From an uncultured Actinomycetes bacterium (GTDB lineage: Bacteria; Actinomycetota; Aquicultoria; CAJVYJ01), in assembly GCA_913009475.1 (NCBI GenBank), contig CAJVYJ010000010.1, positions 1 to 20,442 on the forward strand: a stretch of 20,442 bases of DNA, written 5' to 3'. This document shows positions 6,713-14,973 of this stretch, in pieces. The position numbers and the translations under genes were made by a program. The notes below the pieces were generated by a model. That model searched no databases, was not told the DNA's origin, and saw nothing but the letters and a program-made list of their open reading frames with translations. Every line of letters starts with the position of its first letter. The stretch's first letter is position 1.

Positions 6713-7111
6713 TTAACCTCTCACCGATTGCTTATTTAACAACTCTTGATATGCAATACTGTTGTCCGCCGTCTCACTAAAATCATCGGCCGGGCGACTA
6801 TCATTATATTCTATCAAATATTTAGCCTGAGCACGCAAATCTTTTGCTACTTGTGACATATCCTCGGAATAATCAGATATAGTTATTTTACGTGCCAATT
6901 TCGAGCGGTCGCCCGCGATTGCAATTAATACTTCAGCCGCTGCCAAAATAATATCGCCATCTTGTCTATCAAGAAATATTTGTAATTCCTCGTCAGTGAA
7001 AATACATGACCAATCCTTACGATCTCCCGTAATGGTATCTAGGTCATAGTCACCAACTTGCAGCCGTAATTTCCCGATATCATCAGTAACATCATATGTA
7101 AACGTTGACAT
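6713..7111 (-). CDS. Head-tail connector (gp6/gp15-like)
   Basis: A 132-aa protein with FTYDVTDDIGKLRLQVGDYD, CIFTDEELQIFLDRQ and ILAAAEVLIAIAGDRSKLA. This set matches the helical head-tail connector proteins that dock on the portal after the major capsid gene (HK97 gp6 / SPP1 gp15 type). It follows the major capsid gene in transcription order. GAAGGA lies before the ATG. The C-terminal 30 residues are polar and probably flexible. Confidence 0.82.
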   Translation of the reverse strand: MSTFTYDVTDDIGKLRLQVGDYDLDTITGDRKDWSCIFTDEELQIFLDRQDGDIILAAAEVLIAIAGDRSKLARKITISDYSEDMSQVAKDLRAQAKYLIEYNDSRPADDFSETADNSIAYQELLNKQSVRG

Positions 7112-7123
7112 ATTAATCCTTCT

Positions 7124-7169
7124 TAAAAATAAGGGAACCTATCTATCAAAATAAATAAGCTCCCCTATT
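7124..7169 (-). terminator. Probable weak intrinsic terminator after the major capsid gene
   Basis: Read leftward, AATAGGGGA pairs with TTCCCTTATT (about 9-10 bp including G-U pairs) around a 23-nt AT-rich loop, followed by TTTTA. The stem is weaker and the T-run shorter than in the other terminators of the window. Placement just after the most highly expressed head gene is typical of a partial terminator. Confidence 0.5.
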
Positions 7170-7187
7170 ATCGTTTTACTTACCTTC

Positions 7188-8159
7188 TTAGACCACTACG
7201 GATTTATAAGCGCCTTGATATTCGCCGACTGCTACGGCAAAATCATATCGCACTAAATAAACAAGCTCCTCAAAATCAAAGCTGTATGGGTCAGTAACAC
7301 CGCCGGCCAAACTAACCAAAGTCGGACGCTTAACCAAAATATCCGGCACTCTCTTGTTATTTAAAAAGCCGACTTCGACAGTAGGAATATCGTTAGGATC
7401 GGCAACGACGTACCAATCATTATTATCAGTGAACAATGGCTCTTTCACGACTTCAAAACGGCCCCTTACTACATTGGGAACCAAAGCAGTACCAGCCGCG
7501 TTGGGAATTTGTTCCGCGTCTCTCAACACTAACGCATATTTATATAGCGCTACGGGAACGACTAAATAGCGAGCGTTAAGCCCCATTATCTCGCCGCTTT
7601 CATTATCCGTTGCAGTCTCAATAGCGTTTAGAGCCGCGTCTACAGCATTAGCGCCTGTTTCATCCGCTGTCAAAGCCGTGCTGCCAAGATTATTATGAGC
7701 TACCGAAAACAAGGCGTTTCCGTCATAAGTATTTGGGTTTGTCTCCAAATAATTTATAGCTTTTTTGGCAATTGTTCTTACAGAAGCCCGGCCAAACTTA
7801 TCGGGCACAGTCATAATTCCCTTTAGATCGTCATTGATAATCGTACGACGATCTATCTTGAAAGAACGTTTGTAGGTTTTCAATTGATTAGTCCATACAT
7901 GCTCACCCATGGAGCTATCAATTGGCTCCTCGGTCGGCAGAACTTCTAACAAGTCCCCGATCTCACCCAATACGACCGTCTCATGCGGCTTAAAATCCGT
8001 CATATTGGCATTAATAGCGCACCACTTATCCCAATTGGTATTCACGCCCTTGAATGCCGACAATAACTTTTTATGCATTTTGTCAGCTAAAAGATTAGGA
8101 AAGTCTGACGAGCTGCCAGATTCTTTTAAGTTCATATAAATATCATACAATGTTAACAT
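7188..8159 (-). CDS. Major capsid protein (Mu gpT-like)
   Basis: A 323-aa major head protein. The order of segments DFPNLLADKMHKKLLSAF, ETVVLGEIGDLLEVLPTEEP, TYKRSFKIDRRTIINDDL and NALFSVAHNNLGS matches the Mu gpT-like major head subunits, which are distant HK97-fold proteins. The C-terminal RYDFAVAVGEYQGAYKSVV is typical of the final strand. It lies immediately after the decoration protein. GAGAGG precedes the ATG by about 8 bases. It would form the icosahedral shell around the scaffold encoded upstream. Confidence 0.93.
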   Translation of the reverse strand: MLTLYDIYMNLKESGSSSDFPNLLADKMHKKLLSAFKGVNTNWDKWCAINANMTDFKPHETVVLGEIGDLLEVLPTEEPIDSSMGEHVWTNQLKTYKRSFKIDRRTIINDDLKGIMTVPDKFGRASVRTIAKKAINYLETNPNTYDGNALFSVAHNNLGSTALTADETGANAVDAALNAIETATDNESGEIMGLNARYLVVPVALYKYALVLRDAEQIPNAAGTALVPNVVRGRFEVVKEPLFTDNNDWYVVADPNDIPTVEVGFLNNKRVPDILVKRPTLVSLAGGVTDPYSFDFEELVYLVRYDFAVAVGEYQGAYKSVVV

Positions 8160-8181
8160 ACTATTTTCCTCTCTATTTGAT

Positions 8182-8520
8182 TTAAGCGGCCGCCAGGTTG
8201 CCGTCAGTTTGCTCCAACTTTACGTAACTATTTCCCGACGTGTCTCTATCGGTCGTTGCCCGGCCGAAGTTATAATTGCCGGTTGATGTTTTGGTAATCG
8301 CCAGGGCTGCGGTAATATAAAGACAATCACCACGAACCGTGCCAACCGGGACCGCCAACTCGTAAACACCTTCAGTGTTCAAGATGTAATCCGCGCCGTT
8401 AGCCGCATCGTCCTGAACAATACCGTTCCAGTTTTCTTCCCTGACAGCCTGACCGCTTGTTCTCGCCGCAGCAGCTGTCACTTTTACTTTTACGCCTGTA
8501 TTAACGTAATTCTTTGCCAT
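8182..8520 (-). CDS. Capsid decoration protein (DUF2190-like)
   Basis: A 112-aa beta-rich protein with ENWNGIVQDDAANGADYILN, VYELAVPVG and GDCLYITAALAIT, the pattern of the DUF2190 family of small capsid-stabilising proteins that bind the shell exterior. It sits between the protease-scaffold and the major capsid gene, the usual place. Its ATG overlaps the preceding stop by one base (TAATG), so it is translationally coupled. Confidence 0.85.
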   Translation of the reverse strand: MAKNYVNTGVKVKVTAAAARTSGQAVREENWNGIVQDDAANGADYILNTEGVYELAVPVGTVRGDCLYITAALAITKTSTGNYNFGRATTDRDTSGNSYVKLEQTDGNLAAA

Positions 8521-9929
8521 TACTTTTCCTCCTTAGATTCTTTAAGGCCAAATAATTCATCTAATTCTTGCGAGGCCGATTCCTTTGTCGTCATTGTGCT
8601 ACCTTCGCCCATGCCAACAATTCTTGCTTTACTGAACTGTGAAATATACTCCCGCTCTTGCTTGACAGCGGTGTCAACGGCTTCCTTAAGAGTTGTTTCG
8701 CTTTCGTAGTCCTTGCCTTCGCCAATAACTTTGCCGGCAAAACTTTGCGCGACTCTTAATTTAGCGGCCGCCGGTAAAGCATTTGCCTCAAGTATCTCGC
8801 CTACCTTGGTCTTAGTGCTGTTTGCATCAAATTGATGGCTTACTTCCTCAATCCTTTTTGTGAGACCTTCAATTTTATCGTTAGCCTCTTTTAGTTGTGT
8901 CTCCATGACACCATCATCCTTCCTTGTTGTACTGTCCGATTCGTCCTCATTAAAATGAGCTTCAAGAATTTTGATAACCTTACCGCCCGCGCCGGCTTCA
9001 GTTACCCAATCGACCGAGCTAACTTGTGTGAATGCTTCCACAATCTTTTTTAGCTCGCCGTTAATTCGCCCTGGTTTACCTCTTGCTATCGCGTGGATTG
9101 ATACACCTATCTCATCCTTGGCCTCCTTGACTAAATCCTTAAACCAGTCTTGCGTGAATTTGACACCGCCTTTTATTTGACTGGTGGTGGGGTCATACCA
9201 AGTTTCTTTGACAGTTGAGACCCAATCCTTTATTGACCGCGGCAAGCCACCGAGCTTTCTTTCTTCGGCAGCGCTAAGATGGTCTATATACATTTTTGAG
9301 CCCTCAAAGATTTTATAATCTCGTGCTAACGTTTCGGCCGGATAATACGCGTTGTAATTTTTATTTCCGGGCCCCGCCTCAATCAATACAATCTCAGCGT
9401 CATATCCCTTTTTGTTATCTGCTTCAAGCAACACCAGATTCTTTGAATCAAGCCGTATTTGATGATTGATTTGCTTGTCAAACCAGATAGCTTCTTTGAT
9501 TGCCTCAAAGGTTTGCTTATATTTAACTGGCGTAGAATCACCAAGCGTTACAGTTTCGCCATCGTCTTTATAGTTGATTTTGGTGTATTTCTCGTTCATT
9601 CCTTTGACGATTACATAATCCGTAAAAGTAGAAAACAGCCAAGGTCGGTTGATTTCATTACCGTATTTCTTATCAACCGCGGCCCGGACTCTTGAAATAA
9701 GGGCGTCAATACTTCCGTCCGTCTTGGCTTCCATTATTTTGATTGCATTATCGAGGGATTCACCAGCTTCCTTAATTGCTTTGTCCGTAGGATTTTCATC
9801 TTTACTAAACAATTTGTTGGCCATCTCGATAATTTGTTCTAATAGCTTGATGTCTTTTTTTGAATTCCTGGCGCCGGACTCTTTGATGATGATTTTCGCT
9901 TTTTCAATCTTTTCCTTAAGTTCATTCAT
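8520..9929 (-). CDS. Prohead protease fused to scaffold
   Basis: A 469-aa protein. Residues 1-70 are helical and charged. About 80-145 is a small beta domain (WLFSTFTDYVIVKG, YTKINYKDDGETVTLG) often found with Mu-type head proteases. About 175-316 looks like a prohead serine protease, with MYIDH (His217), IGVSIHA (Ser277) and the closing VSSVDWVTEAGAGG. About 342-470 is a Glu/Lys-rich coiled coil suited to a scaffold. The protease would cut the scaffold and itself once the shell has formed. An in-frame ATG at 8906 (Met342) could give the scaffold alone, as lambda Nu3 arises inside gene C. The start ATG overlaps the upstream stop (TAATG). The third catalytic residue was not identified. Confidence 0.85.
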   Translation of the reverse strand: MNELKEKIEKAKIIIKESGARNSKKDIKLLEQIIEMANKLFSKDENPTDKAIKEAGESLDNAIKIMEAKTDGSIDALISRVRAAVDKKYGNEINRPWLFSTFTDYVIVKGMNEKYTKINYKDDGETVTLGDSTPVKYKQTFEAIKEAIWFDKQINHQIRLDSKNLVLLEADNKKGYDAEIVLIEAGPGNKNYNAYYPAETLARDYKIFEGSKMYIDHLSAAEERKLGGLPRSIKDWVSTVKETWYDPTTSQIKGGVKFTQDWFKDLVKEAKDEIGVSIHAIARGKPGRINGELKKIVEAFTQVSSVDWVTEAGAGGKVIKILEAHFNEDESDSTTRKDDGVMETQLKEANDKIEGLTKRIEEVSHQFDANSTKTKVGEILEANALPAAAKLRVAQSFAGKVIGEGKDYESETTLKEAVDTAVKQEREYISQFSKARIVGMGEGSTMTTKESASQELDELFGLKESKEEK

Positions 9930-10252
9930 TAGCGATTCACCTTCACCTTTTGACCCTGATTAGTAACAAAGACAAAATGGTCGTCATAGGCTTTTGCGAT
10001 AAAAATATCGCTGTCTTTAATTCCGGCCTTTTCTAAAGCACCCTTCTTATTCAGTTTTTTGGCCTTGTTTCCAGCTTTCTTGGCTTTTTCTTTCTCTGTC
10101 TTTATTGCCGCTTCCTTTTCAGCTTTCAGTTTAGCTACTTCAGCAGCTTTTTCTTCCTCTTCTGCTTTTATTCTGGCCTCTTCTTCGGTCGCCGCCTTTG
10201 CTCTGGCTTCCTTTTCAGCCTTCTCCTGCTTAACTTTCTCGTCTTCTGACAT
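9929..10252 (-). CDS. Charged coiled-coil hypothetical protein
   Basis: A 107-aa protein. Residues 1-70 are almost entirely Glu, Lys and Ala in a heptad-like pattern (KVKQEKAEKEARAKA onward), predicting a long single helix or coiled coil. Residues 75-107 form a small globular tail (DIFIAKAYDDHFVFVTNQGQ). It lies between the Mu F-like minor head gene and the protease-scaffold, so a role in head assembly is plausible, but none is established. A strong AGGAGG site precedes the ATG. The low-complexity composition makes database matches uninformative. Confidence 0.75.
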   Translation of the reverse strand: MSEDEKVKQEKAEKEARAKAATEEEARIKAEEEEKAAEVAKLKAEKEAAIKTEKEKAKKAGNKAKKLNKKGALEKAGIKDSDIFIAKAYDDHFVFVTNQGQKVKVNR

Positions 10253-10279
10253 ATTTCCTCCTAAGTGTTTTTTGATATT

Positions 10280-10303
10280 AAAAAAGCACCCAAGCGGGCG
10301 CTT
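10280..10303 (-). terminator. Intrinsic terminator after the Mu F-like gene
   Basis: Read leftward, AAGCGCCC and GGGTGCTT make an 8-bp stem (one G-U) around a GCTT loop, ending in six Ts. It follows the end of the -1 frame extension (stop at 10337) by about 33 bases and precedes the next gene by 28 bases. That spacing supports the view that the extended frame is real coding sequence. Confidence 0.88.
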
Positions 10304-10336
10304 TGAAATACGATTATTTTGTTATTTATCTATGTA

Positions 10337-10528
10337 TTACTCTTTGCTACCGTGTTCTTCATACGCTTTTACAATTCTCTTTGCTATACCGATATAATTT
10401 GAGCCTTCCAGCTTTTCATTATCTTTTAATTTTTGCCAGAGCTCTTGTATATCTTTCAAGTTTTCTCTTGTCTCTTTAATATTCTTAACATCAGTTTTTA
10501 TTTTTTTTATTATTTCTCTTATTTTTTT
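10337..10528 (-). CDS. Candidate -1 frameshift extension of the Mu F-like head protein
   Basis: The region between the Mu F-like stop (10519) and the terminator (10303) is not empty. The -1 frame is open for 61 codons from 10522 to a TAA at 10337 and reads IREIIKKIKTDVKNIKETRE, then LKDIQELWQKLKDNEKLEGS and ends KAYEEHGSKE. It looks like a normal helical protein, and no ATG or GTG can start it. The first possible start is an internal TTG giving 39 aa. The frame connects at an in-frame A_AAA_AAA heptamer (10522-10528) that sits directly before the zero-frame TAA. A shift would give a 407-aa fusion. The other readings are a small gene with a rare start codon, or a one-base error in the A7 run splitting one gene. 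Confidence 0.6.
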   Translation of the reverse strand, partial: KKIREIIKKIKTDVKNIKETRENLKDIQELWQKLKDNEKLEGSNYIGIAKRIVKAYEEHGSKE

Positions 10529-11559
10529 AATTCTTTAGTAGCCGTTTGTCTCTCATAAGATTTTTCTAAATGGTCTACTTCTCCTGTCCAGGCTTGCTCC
10601 TGGTCCCACTCAGTATCTACAACCGGCACCATTGTGCAGTGGCAACGCATGACTTCTCTGGCTGGTCCGTCTGGGTCACCGGGAAACATTAGCTCGGCAT
10701 TACCAACAAAAAAAGGCTTATGCGCGGCTACTATTTGACCACTTGCTGCCGCGTGACTTGGCCGGGGGTCGCTTGAACTCCACTTTCTAGCACTACCTTT
10801 TTTCCCCCCTCGTCTTTTTTGCCCTGCTCTATGTCTTTGACCGTGAGCTAACCATTTCTTTTTTCCTATACCGCTTTTATCAAACGAATCAGTTCTTGCC
10901 TGCATTGTCGGTACTAGCGTTTCTTGATGTGCTATCAGATACGCTCTCGACTTTGAAATATTATTATCAAATAATTCCCTGATATCCTTAATCATGTCGC
11001 GTGGATTTTTCCCATCGCGGTAATACCCTTTTAAAATAGTTGAGTCTATCCGCGCCTGAATATTATCAGTTGATAAAACACTTCTCCTGTAGGCATGATC
11101 CTTTATTTTTTTAAGTATCCTTTTGTCTTTAAGCTTAAAGCTTTTATTTATATTTAGCTGGTCGAGAACAGCTTGACCACCAACATTGTAGGCTTGTTCT
11201 CCATATTTAGCGACTATTTCAACCATACCCTTATTATCAGGTGAATCCGATAGCTTTTTAAGCGCCGCGTTAATATTGATTTCTTGGTCAGCTTCTTTGA
11301 TAACCGCCTTATCGCCAGGCGTTAAAACTTTTCGCTTCTTACTGGCGTCATTATAAAGTGTTTGCCAAAGATTGTTCTTATCGGCCCATTTTAAATATTT
11401 TATTTTCCACCCGTTAAATAAGCTCTGTAATTCCTTAACAAATTTAACTCTAAGTTCAGCCAGCTCTTTTTGTTTAGTGACTTCTAAGAATTCAGCTAAT
11501 ACCCGGTCAGCCTCGGCCAGAACTAAATAATTCGGGTCATGCTTTAGCTGCCACTGCAA
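10519..11559 (-). CDS. Minor head protein, Mu gpF-like (head morphogenesis)
   Basis: A 346-aa protein of the Mu F / SPP1 gp7 family, which binds the portal and is packaged in small numbers in the capsid. The diagnostic C-terminal block is present: SSDPRPSHAAASGQIVAAH at about 262-280, then LMFPGDPDGPAREVMRCHCT (290-309). An unusual Lys/Arg/Gly-rich insertion lies at about 240-262 in the otherwise conserved block. The first usable start is a TTG at 11559 with no well-spaced ribosome site. The frame is the same as the portal gene and is separated from it only by the portal stop codon and 11 sense codons. The gene ends with AAA AAA TAA, a slippery run; see the -1 extension. Confidence 0.88.
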   Translation of the reverse strand: MQWQLKHDPNYLVLAEADRVLAEFLEVTKQKELAELRVKFVKELQSLFNGWKIKYLKWADKNNLWQTLYNDASKKRKVLTPGDKAVIKEADQEININAALKKLSDSPDNKGMVEIVAKYGEQAYNVGGQAVLDQLNINKSFKLKDKRILKKIKDHAYRRSVLSTDNIQARIDSTILKGYYRDGKNPRDMIKDIRELFDNNISKSRAYLIAHQETLVPTMQARTDSFDKSGIGKKKWLAHGQRHRAGQKRRGGKKGSARKWSSSDPRPSHAAASGQIVAAHKPFFVGNAELMFPGDPDGPAREVMRCHCTMVPVVDTEWDQEQAWTGEVDHLEKSYERQTATKELKK

Positions 11560-11592
11560 AAATACTTTGTCGATATCCTTTAATGTTTTTTT

Positions 11593-13074
11593 TTAAGCAT
11601 TAACGGCCTCTTTGATATCTTGCCTAACGTTCTTAATCGCGTCGATTAACTCACTATCGGATTTTTTTATTTCATTAGGCTGTTTACCTGAATACATATC
11701 TTTAAGTATCTTATCGATATTAGAAACGCCCAAGAGGCTAAGAACTTCTCGGCTGGCCTCCTCGGGTGGTATCAAACCATCTTTATTACCGCCTTGGCCT
11801 AGATTCACGGCTTCGACAACTGAAGTAATTAATTTACCTACTTCCTTTTCAACAATATTTGGGAAATTAACTTGCAGTGTTCTATCAACGTTTTTGTCTA
11901 GCACGCCGGCGTCTATATTTATATCGATTACAAATTGCAAAATACCTTCATATACGTCTTTCCATAGCTGCTGCCTTGCCTCAAACATTTTTAACATCGG
12001 TAGTTCCATAGCTGTAGCTGTTGCCAAGTTTCCAGAGGACGGGTCACCGAAATAGTGTTCAAATATCCCCGTTGCCGCAGATACCATAAGTTTTAATTGC
12101 CTTGAATCGTTTGGTGAAGTCGTGGCCCCTTTAGGCGGCGACACAGCAGACCAATCAGTGTTTTGATTTTCATGTAAAATACTGGCGATTGTAGGCGGTA
12201 GATTCGTTTCCGTACCAGTATTTGTATTCATGCCCCACTGGGCTTTGCCAGCGGCAATATCTTTTGACGAGCCTTTAATTTTTCGCTTCCAAGCAAACCG
12301 ACTGAGCGCGCGAATTAGAGTGGCCCAGTCCTCAAGTTGTTTTTTGTGGGCCGTAATCCAATCCAGTGCCCGATAGAGTTCTGAAACGCCAAACTTCATT
12401 GAGCTAATATAATTAATTTTAACGTGAAAGATTTTACCTTCGGCTAAATCTTTTATTACATTATCCCCTTCGTCGAGCTGCCAGTCGGCATAGTAAAGAA
12501 TTTTTTGTTGCGCTGTCATTTGATAAGTATGAGATTTAAAATCATATTTTTTAGGCGATGTTATTCTTTTGTAATATTGAGCATTACGGCTGTTGTTTGG
12601 GTCGGTAATAATGTCCTTAATCTCGCTTGGATTAATTGAACTAATTTTTACCTCGCCAGATTCCTCACCAACAAACAAAACAAAAAAGATATTGGCAAAT
12701 ATCTGTAATTCCGTTGATTTTACTTCTTGCGCTTGATGACTCGTTAATTCAGTCTTATTGTCCTTGTCATTCCAAAATGCTTGGATGACTTCATTAACGT
12801 CTTTATCATTTGCTTTAACGCTGATACCTCTACCGAATGTATACCAATTCATTAGATTAACCGCTTGGCCCGCTAACGGACTCTTAAGCCACGTGTTAAA
12901 ACACCTTGAATAAACTTTTTCCCTATCATCAAGAGATAGATCGGAGCTGCCACTATCTGATAGATTTACATAATTCAAATCCTCTATTTGCCGCTGCATA
13001 GCGCTTAGCGCTTCTTTCACCTGCGACTCACTGACCCCACCGACAATATTAATAAGACGTTCCTTAATCCCCAT
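11593..13074 (-). CDS. Portal protein
   Basis: A 493-aa portal subunit. It lies directly after the large terminase, overlapping its stop by one base (TAATG), and before the Mu F-like gene, the standard order. Portal-like segments are WLKSPLAGQAVNLMNWYTFG near residues 62-81, EGKIFHVKINYISSMKFGVS with the following SELYRALDWI, then LMVSAATGIFEHYFGDPSSG and NLATATAMELPMLKMFEARQ near 330-370. The last pair is a conserved feature of the clip and stem side of portals. Twelve copies would form the DNA channel at one capsid vertex. The C-terminus is acidic and helical. Confidence 0.92.
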   Translation of the reverse strand: MGIKERLINIVGGVSESQVKEALSAMQRQIEDLNYVNLSDSGSSDLSLDDREKVYSRCFNTWLKSPLAGQAVNLMNWYTFGRGISVKANDKDVNEVIQAFWNDKDNKTELTSHQAQEVKSTELQIFANIFFVLFVGEESGEVKISSINPSEIKDIITDPNNSRNAQYYKRITSPKKYDFKSHTYQMTAQQKILYYADWQLDEGDNVIKDLAEGKIFHVKINYISSMKFGVSELYRALDWITAHKKQLEDWATLIRALSRFAWKRKIKGSSKDIAAGKAQWGMNTNTGTETNLPPTIASILHENQNTDWSAVSPPKGATTSPNDSRQLKLMVSAATGIFEHYFGDPSSGNLATATAMELPMLKMFEARQQLWKDVYEGILQFVIDINIDAGVLDKNVDRTLQVNFPNIVEKEVGKLITSVVEAVNLGQGGNKDGLIPPEEASREVLSLLGVSNIDKILKDMYSGKQPNEIKKSDSELIDAIKNVRQDIKEAVNA

Positions 13075-14582
13075 TAATAATCCTCTCCAATTTTAACTTC
13101 CTCGCTGTCTTCAATAGTTTCTTCCTGGTCTATTGCTAAATAGCTGATTGCCGCGTTGATTGCCCACACAAACGCGTCAACATCGTCGTAGTCACTGCCC
13201 GGCCGAAATAAACATAAATGCTCAACTAGGGAAACTATTAGCGGGTCGGCACGGTTGAATAAAATTGCGCTATTCTCGATGAACGGCGTTACCGGTAATA
13301 ATCTTGCCGTCTTATCCGTGCTTGCTGTCCTGCCTTTAATCGGCGGATAAATCCTACTTACCATGCCGATTTCTTCTATGCGTTGTTTAATAGCTTCACC
13401 AGCATTATTAAGCTCAATTAAAAGAAGCCTAAAACCTCTAATAACATGCCGGGCGTTGATTTGGTTTGACATAGTTGATACGCTCATCTGCTCAGACGTA
13501 CCGCTATGAACATACAAATAGCCGTATCTATCCCTTGCAACTTCTATTATCGCCGTATCGTGTCCACTCGTTTTTAAACTTGTCGCCGTATCTATTCCGG
13601 CGAACCATTCGACCATCGGTGGTAATTCTCCGTCATACCATTTTATACTTGCTCTCTTTACAATGGCCCCGCCAGGTGGAGTCGGTCGCTGTTGATATAA
13701 TGCGCTGAACTCATAATTGCCCATAGTAGCTTTTCGCTTTTTTAAATCTTTAAGCGAATATTTGCTAGGCCATAGCGGTTGACCTGTTTCGCGAATGTCG
13801 TAAGACGGTCGGTCATCTTCAGCTATTGCCGGCAGGGATACTACCGTCCATTGGTCCGCGTTTTTATCTTCCTTAGCAAGTTTCAACAAACGCCCGACGA
13901 GATCATCCTCATGCCAGCGGGTAACGGTAATTAAGATGCACGCATCTTTTCTTAACCTAGTGTAAAACGTTGACGCGTACCAATCCCACACAGCTTGCCG
14001 GATTGTTGGCGAATTAGCTTCTTGCCTGTTTTTAAAGGGATCATCAACAATTCCAAAATTGCAACCGATGCCAGTAATGGCGCCGCCTACTCCAGAGCTC
14101 TTATAAAATCCTTTACGGCCAACGACTTCGAATATCTCCGAATTTCTAAGCCAAGTTCCATCGGCTAGAGTTCTAATATTTTTCCCGTATAATTTTGTAT
14201 TAGGAAATAAGTCATTGTATTTTTCATCATCAATAATCCGCTGTACGTCGCGATTCATCATACTGGCTAAATCAGCGGCATAGCTCGTTGCGATGATACT
14301 ATCGTCTGGCTTAAGCCCTAAGATATAGGCCGGGACTCGCCTGCTTACCTGTTCGCTTTTACCGTGCTGCGGTGGCTCACAAATGATAAGCCGCCTAATT
14401 TTTCCAGCTATCCACTTATCAAGATAATCCGCAGTGAGTGCGTGGTGCCAATTAACTTCATAATCAGGTTTTGTATAAAGAGTAAATCCTAAAAGGGAGC
14501 GTCTAGCCAGTTCTTTATTTAATTCCTTTGACTGGTTTAATATTTCCGCTGCCGTTGGCGATTTGCTCAAGTTGTTTAGCAA
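13074..14582 (-). CDS. terL: Terminase large subunit
   Basis: A 502-aa packaging motor with both activities visible. The ATPase has a Walker A motif EPPQHGKS (69-76), Walker B FGIVDDP (176-182) and a coupling motif VTRWH (220-224). The RNase H-like nuclease has its first Asp in FAGIDTA (Asp331), a second acid in LLLIELNNAG (Glu390) and a third cluster DYDDVDAF (465-471). Length is normal for the family. The start overlaps the small terminase gene by 68 bases. The Walker A form PPxHGKS is typical of the family often annotated as phage terminase-like large proteins of the psiM2 ORF9 type. It acts at the portal to fill the prohead and cut the concatemer. Confidence 0.97.
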   Translation of the reverse strand: MLNNLSKSPTAAEILNQSKELNKELARRSLLGFTLYTKPDYEVNWHHALTADYLDKWIAGKIRRLIICEPPQHGKSEQVSRRVPAYILGLKPDDSIIATSYAADLASMMNRDVQRIIDDEKYNDLFPNTKLYGKNIRTLADGTWLRNSEIFEVVGRKGFYKSSGVGGAITGIGCNFGIVDDPFKNRQEANSPTIRQAVWDWYASTFYTRLRKDACILITVTRWHEDDLVGRLLKLAKEDKNADQWTVVSLPAIAEDDRPSYDIRETGQPLWPSKYSLKDLKKRKATMGNYEFSALYQQRPTPPGGAIVKRASIKWYDGELPPMVEWFAGIDTATSLKTSGHDTAIIEVARDRYGYLYVHSGTSEQMSVSTMSNQINARHVIRGFRLLLIELNNAGEAIKQRIEEIGMVSRIYPPIKGRTASTDKTARLLPVTPFIENSAILFNRADPLIVSLVEHLCLFRPGSDYDDVDAFVWAINAAISYLAIDQEETIEDSEEVKIGEDY

Positions 14583-14973
14583 CCTTAACCGCCTCCTCTT
14601 TCAATTCCTCTTTGGTGTAGCCACTAAAATCATAGTGGGTTACGTTATGATCAACGTGACCGCTGTGTTCTACATCGACCTTGCTAACATTTTTCCAATC
14701 GTCCCTGGCCCTGTTTTGTAGCCAGAAAAATAATGCCACGCGGTCTTTTTGATTAACCGCTAAGTCGGCAAGCGATAATTCCATCGTTACCCGCGCATTC
14801 GCTTCTGCTTGAATGACGTGCTTAGCAAAGGCTTTAACTTCCATCCAATTATAAAATGTCATACGGGTTATACCGGCATAACCAGCAGCAGCCGTTCGAG
14901 TGCAACCCTTTTCCAAAGCCTTTAATATTTTAACTTGCCGCTCTTTTTTATTTACTTTTTTTGGAATTTCCAT
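14515..14973 (-). CDS. terS: Terminase small subunit
   Basis: A DNA-recognition subunit of about 152 aa. The N-terminal helix-turn-helix is clear (GCTRTAAAGYAGITRMTFYN), a homeodomain-like pattern that binds the packaging site. The middle is helical (LADLAVNQKDRVALFFWLQN, then RARDDWKN), and the C-terminal tail is basic. The ATG at 14973 has a GGAAAG stretch about 8 bases upstream. A TTG at 14997 would add 8 residues. The gene overlaps the end of the PLD-like gene and the start of the large terminase. Gene order and HTH make the call firm. Confidence 0.88.
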   Translation of the reverse strand: MEIPKKVNKKERQVKILKALEKGCTRTAAAGYAGITRMTFYNWMEVKAFAKHVIQAEANARVTMELSLADLAVNQKDRVALFFWLQNRARDDWKNVSKVDVEHSGHVDHNVTHYDFSGYTKEELKEEAVKVAKQLEQIANGSGNIKPVKGIK

